Source: Variovorax sp. | GTDB taxonomy: Bacteria > Pseudomonadota > Gammaproteobacteria > Burkholderiales > Burkholderiaceae_C | Reading direction: 5' to 3' | Assembly: GCA_028292835.1 (NCBI GenBank) | Contig: JAQGLP010000487.1 | Coordinates: 1-6,758, forward strand | Length of the DNA: 6,758 nt | Shown here: positions 5,674 to 6,758 of the stretch, in pieces | Position numbering within the stretch: the first letter of the stretch is position 1 | How the letters are laid out: the number at the start of each line of letters is the position of its first letter | Translations under genes and position numbers: made by a program | Notes under the pieces: model-generated | Database searches by the model: none | Seen by the model: the letters and a program-made list of their open reading frames with translations, nothing else | Told to the model about the DNA's origin: nothing

Positions 5674-5695
5674 GCAAGGCACGGCCGGCCCTTGC
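5674..5695 (-). terminator. Hairpin right after the pmbA stop codon
   Basis: GCAAGG (5674-5679) pairs with CCTTGC (5690-5695) across a 10-base GC-rich loop, one base beyond the TGA of pmbA on the minus strand. It could act as a 3'-end structure for leftward transcription. The stem is only 6 bp and no T-run follows. Twelve bases spanning part of its stem and loop (GCACGGCCGGCC) also occur in the hairpin at 928-948. Confidence 0.3.
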
Positions 5696-5696
5696 T

Positions 5697-6758
5697 TCAG
5701 GCGCCCGCGACCTTCATGCGATTGACCAGCACCGAGCCGGTCGTCTTGGCACCGTAGTTGTAGGCATCGGCGCCGACCGCCTCGATGCCCATCAGCATGT
5801 CGCGCAGGTTGCCGGCGATGGTGATTTCCTGCACCGGGTACGCGATGCGTCCGCCCTCGACCCAGAAGCCGCTGGCACCGCGCGAGTAGTCGCCGGTCAC
5901 GTAGTTGACGCCCTGCCCCATCAGCTCGATCACGAACAGGCCGGTGCCGAGCTTGCGCAACATCTCGTCGAGGTCGTCGCCCGCTTGTGTCAGGTGCGAA
6001 CGCAGCGTCAGGTTGTGCGAGCCGCCGGCATTGCCGGTGGTCTTCATGCCGAGCTTGCGCGCCGAGTAGGTGCTCAGGAAATAGCCTTCGAGCCGGCCGG
6101 CGTCGACCACCTTGCGCGCGCGCGTCGTAACGCCTTCATCGTCGAACGGCGCGCTGCCCTTGCCGCGCCGGATGTGCGGGTCCTCCACCACGTCGATGTG
6201 GCCCGGCAGCACCGGCTTGCCGAGCGAGTCGAGCAGGAACGTGCTCTTGCGGTAGAGCGCCCCGCCGCTGGTGGCCTGCACCAGCCCGCCCAGCAGGCCG
6301 GCGGCCAGCGGGGACTCGAACAGCACCGGACATTCGGTGGTCTTGATCTTGCGCGACTTCAGGCGCGACAGGGCGCGCTCGGCGGCGTAGCGTCCGACCG
6401 CCTTCGGGCTGGCCAGCTCGTCGGCCGAGCGCATCGAGCTGTACCAGGCGTCACGCTGCATGTCGTTGCCGCGACCGGCGATCGGCGCGACGGAAATGGA
6501 GTGCCGCGAGCTGGCGTAGCCGCCCCGGAACCCGTGCGTGTGGGCGCTGAAGAAGTGGCTTTGCTGCGCCGACACGCCGGCCCCCTCGCTGTTGGTGATG
6601 CGCCGGTCGGTCTCCAGTGCGGCCGCCTCGCATTCGAGCGCCAGCGCGGCGGCCTCCTCGCTCGTCACGGCCCAGGGGTGGAACAGGTCGAGGTCGGGCT
6701 GTTCCCGCGCGATGTCGGCCTCGTCGGGCAGGCCGCCGACCGGGTCCTCGGCCGTGAA
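5697..6758 (-). CDS. pmbA: PmbA/TldE, metalloprotease accessory subunit (5' end outside window)
   Basis: The frame is open to the window edge, giving the last 353 residues of a protein normally near 450. It is not necessary to start at the internal GTG near 6668. The 30 codons before it are in frame and conserved in character (FTAEDPVGGLPDEADIA, then DLDLFHPWAV). PmbA/TldE partners TldD in a heterodimeric cytoplasmic metalloprotease. The complex processes peptides such as microcin B17 and degrades the CcdA antitoxin in Escherichia coli. Family motifs visible are ITNSEGAGVS, the SPLAAGLLGGLVQATSGGALYRKSTFL block, DDEGVTTRARKVVDAGRLEGYFLSTYSARKLG, and the near-C-terminal DYSRGASGFWVEGGRIAYPVQEITIAGNL. 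No HExxxH zinc motif is seen, as expected because that belongs to TldD. It converges with the DUF1810 gene and is probably a conserved core gene unrelated to the catabolic operon. Confidence 0.93.
   Translation of the reverse strand, partial: FTAEDPVGGLPDEADIAREQPDLDLFHPWAVTSEEAAALALECEAAALETDRRITNSEGAGVSAQQSHFFSAHTHGFRGGYASSRHSISVAPIAGRGNDMQRDAWYSSMRSADELASPKAVGRYAAERALSRLKSRKIKTTECPVLFESPLAAGLLGGLVQATSGGALYRKSTFLLDSLGKPVLPGHIDVVEDPHIRRGKGSAPFDDEGVTTRARKVVDAGRLEGYFLSTYSARKLGMKTTGNAGGSHNLTLRSHLTQAGDDLDEMLRKLGTGLFVIELMGQGVNYVTGDYSRGASGFWVEGGRIAYPVQEITIAGNLRDMLMGIEAVGADAYNYGAKTTGSVLVNRMKVAGA

Noticed and set aside
5462..5725. Short plus-strand open frame running through the DUF1810 3' end and convergent spacer
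   Set aside because: It has no ribosome binding site, overlaps two real genes and encodes an Arg/Pro-rich peptide with no family features.
1..6758. CRISPR arrays, insertion sequences, tRNA/rRNA genes, long direct repeats
   Set aside because: I read both strands for repeated spacers, terminal inverted repeats with transposase genes and RNA-gene signatures, and found none. Nearly all the sequence is accounted for by coding genes.

Overview
The window is about 6.8 kb of high-GC DNA with tightly packed genes on both strands. It resembles the chromosome of a betaproteobacterium of the order Burkholderiales, probably a Comamonadaceae/Variovorax-like organism. That placement rests on strongly GC-biased third codon positions, the abundance-type pairing of a Bug-family binding protein with a class III CoA-transferase and an HMG-CoA-lyase-like enzyme, and the style of the housekeeping proteins. 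It is an inference, because no marker gene is present.

Layout, left to right. (1) Positions 1-791, + strand: the 3' part of a GatB/YqeY-domain gene, overlapping by 4 nt a Nudix hydrolase gene. (2) Positions 767 to about 880, - strand: a short stretch that looks like the relic C-terminus of a membrane protein gene. (3) Positions 955-4105, - strand: a three-gene catabolic operon transcribed right to left. Its order is CaiB/BaiF CoA-transferase, HMG-CoA-lyase-like enzyme, Bug/TctC periplasmic binding protein, and it ends at a strong GC hairpin. (4) Positions 4106-4225: a divergent, AT-rich control region. (5) Positions 4226-5122, + strand: a LysR-type regulator, most likely starting at a GTG behind a very strong Shine-Dalgarno sequence. 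It is followed 28 nt later by a DUF1810 gene (5151-5573). (6) Positions 5574-5696: a short convergent spacer with two GC-rich hairpins. (7) Positions 5697-6758, - strand: most of a pmbA/tldE gene, whose 5' end lies outside the window.

How the genes fit together (inference). The LysR regulator probably controls the divergent operon in response to a carboxylic acid. The Bug protein would bind that acid in the periplasm, the CoA-transferase would make its CoA thioester, and the lyase would cleave the thioester into acetyl-CoA plus a keto acid. One consistent candidate is 3-hydroxy-3-methylglutarate or a similar branched hydroxy-dicarboxylate. The lyase departs from canonical HMG-CoA lyase at two active-site positions, so the true substrate is open. 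No TctA/TctB membrane subunits are encoded here. I see no rRNA, tRNA, CRISPR array, insertion sequence or phage gene. The most interesting content is the divergent catabolic cluster; nothing in the window is clearly an entirely new class of system.
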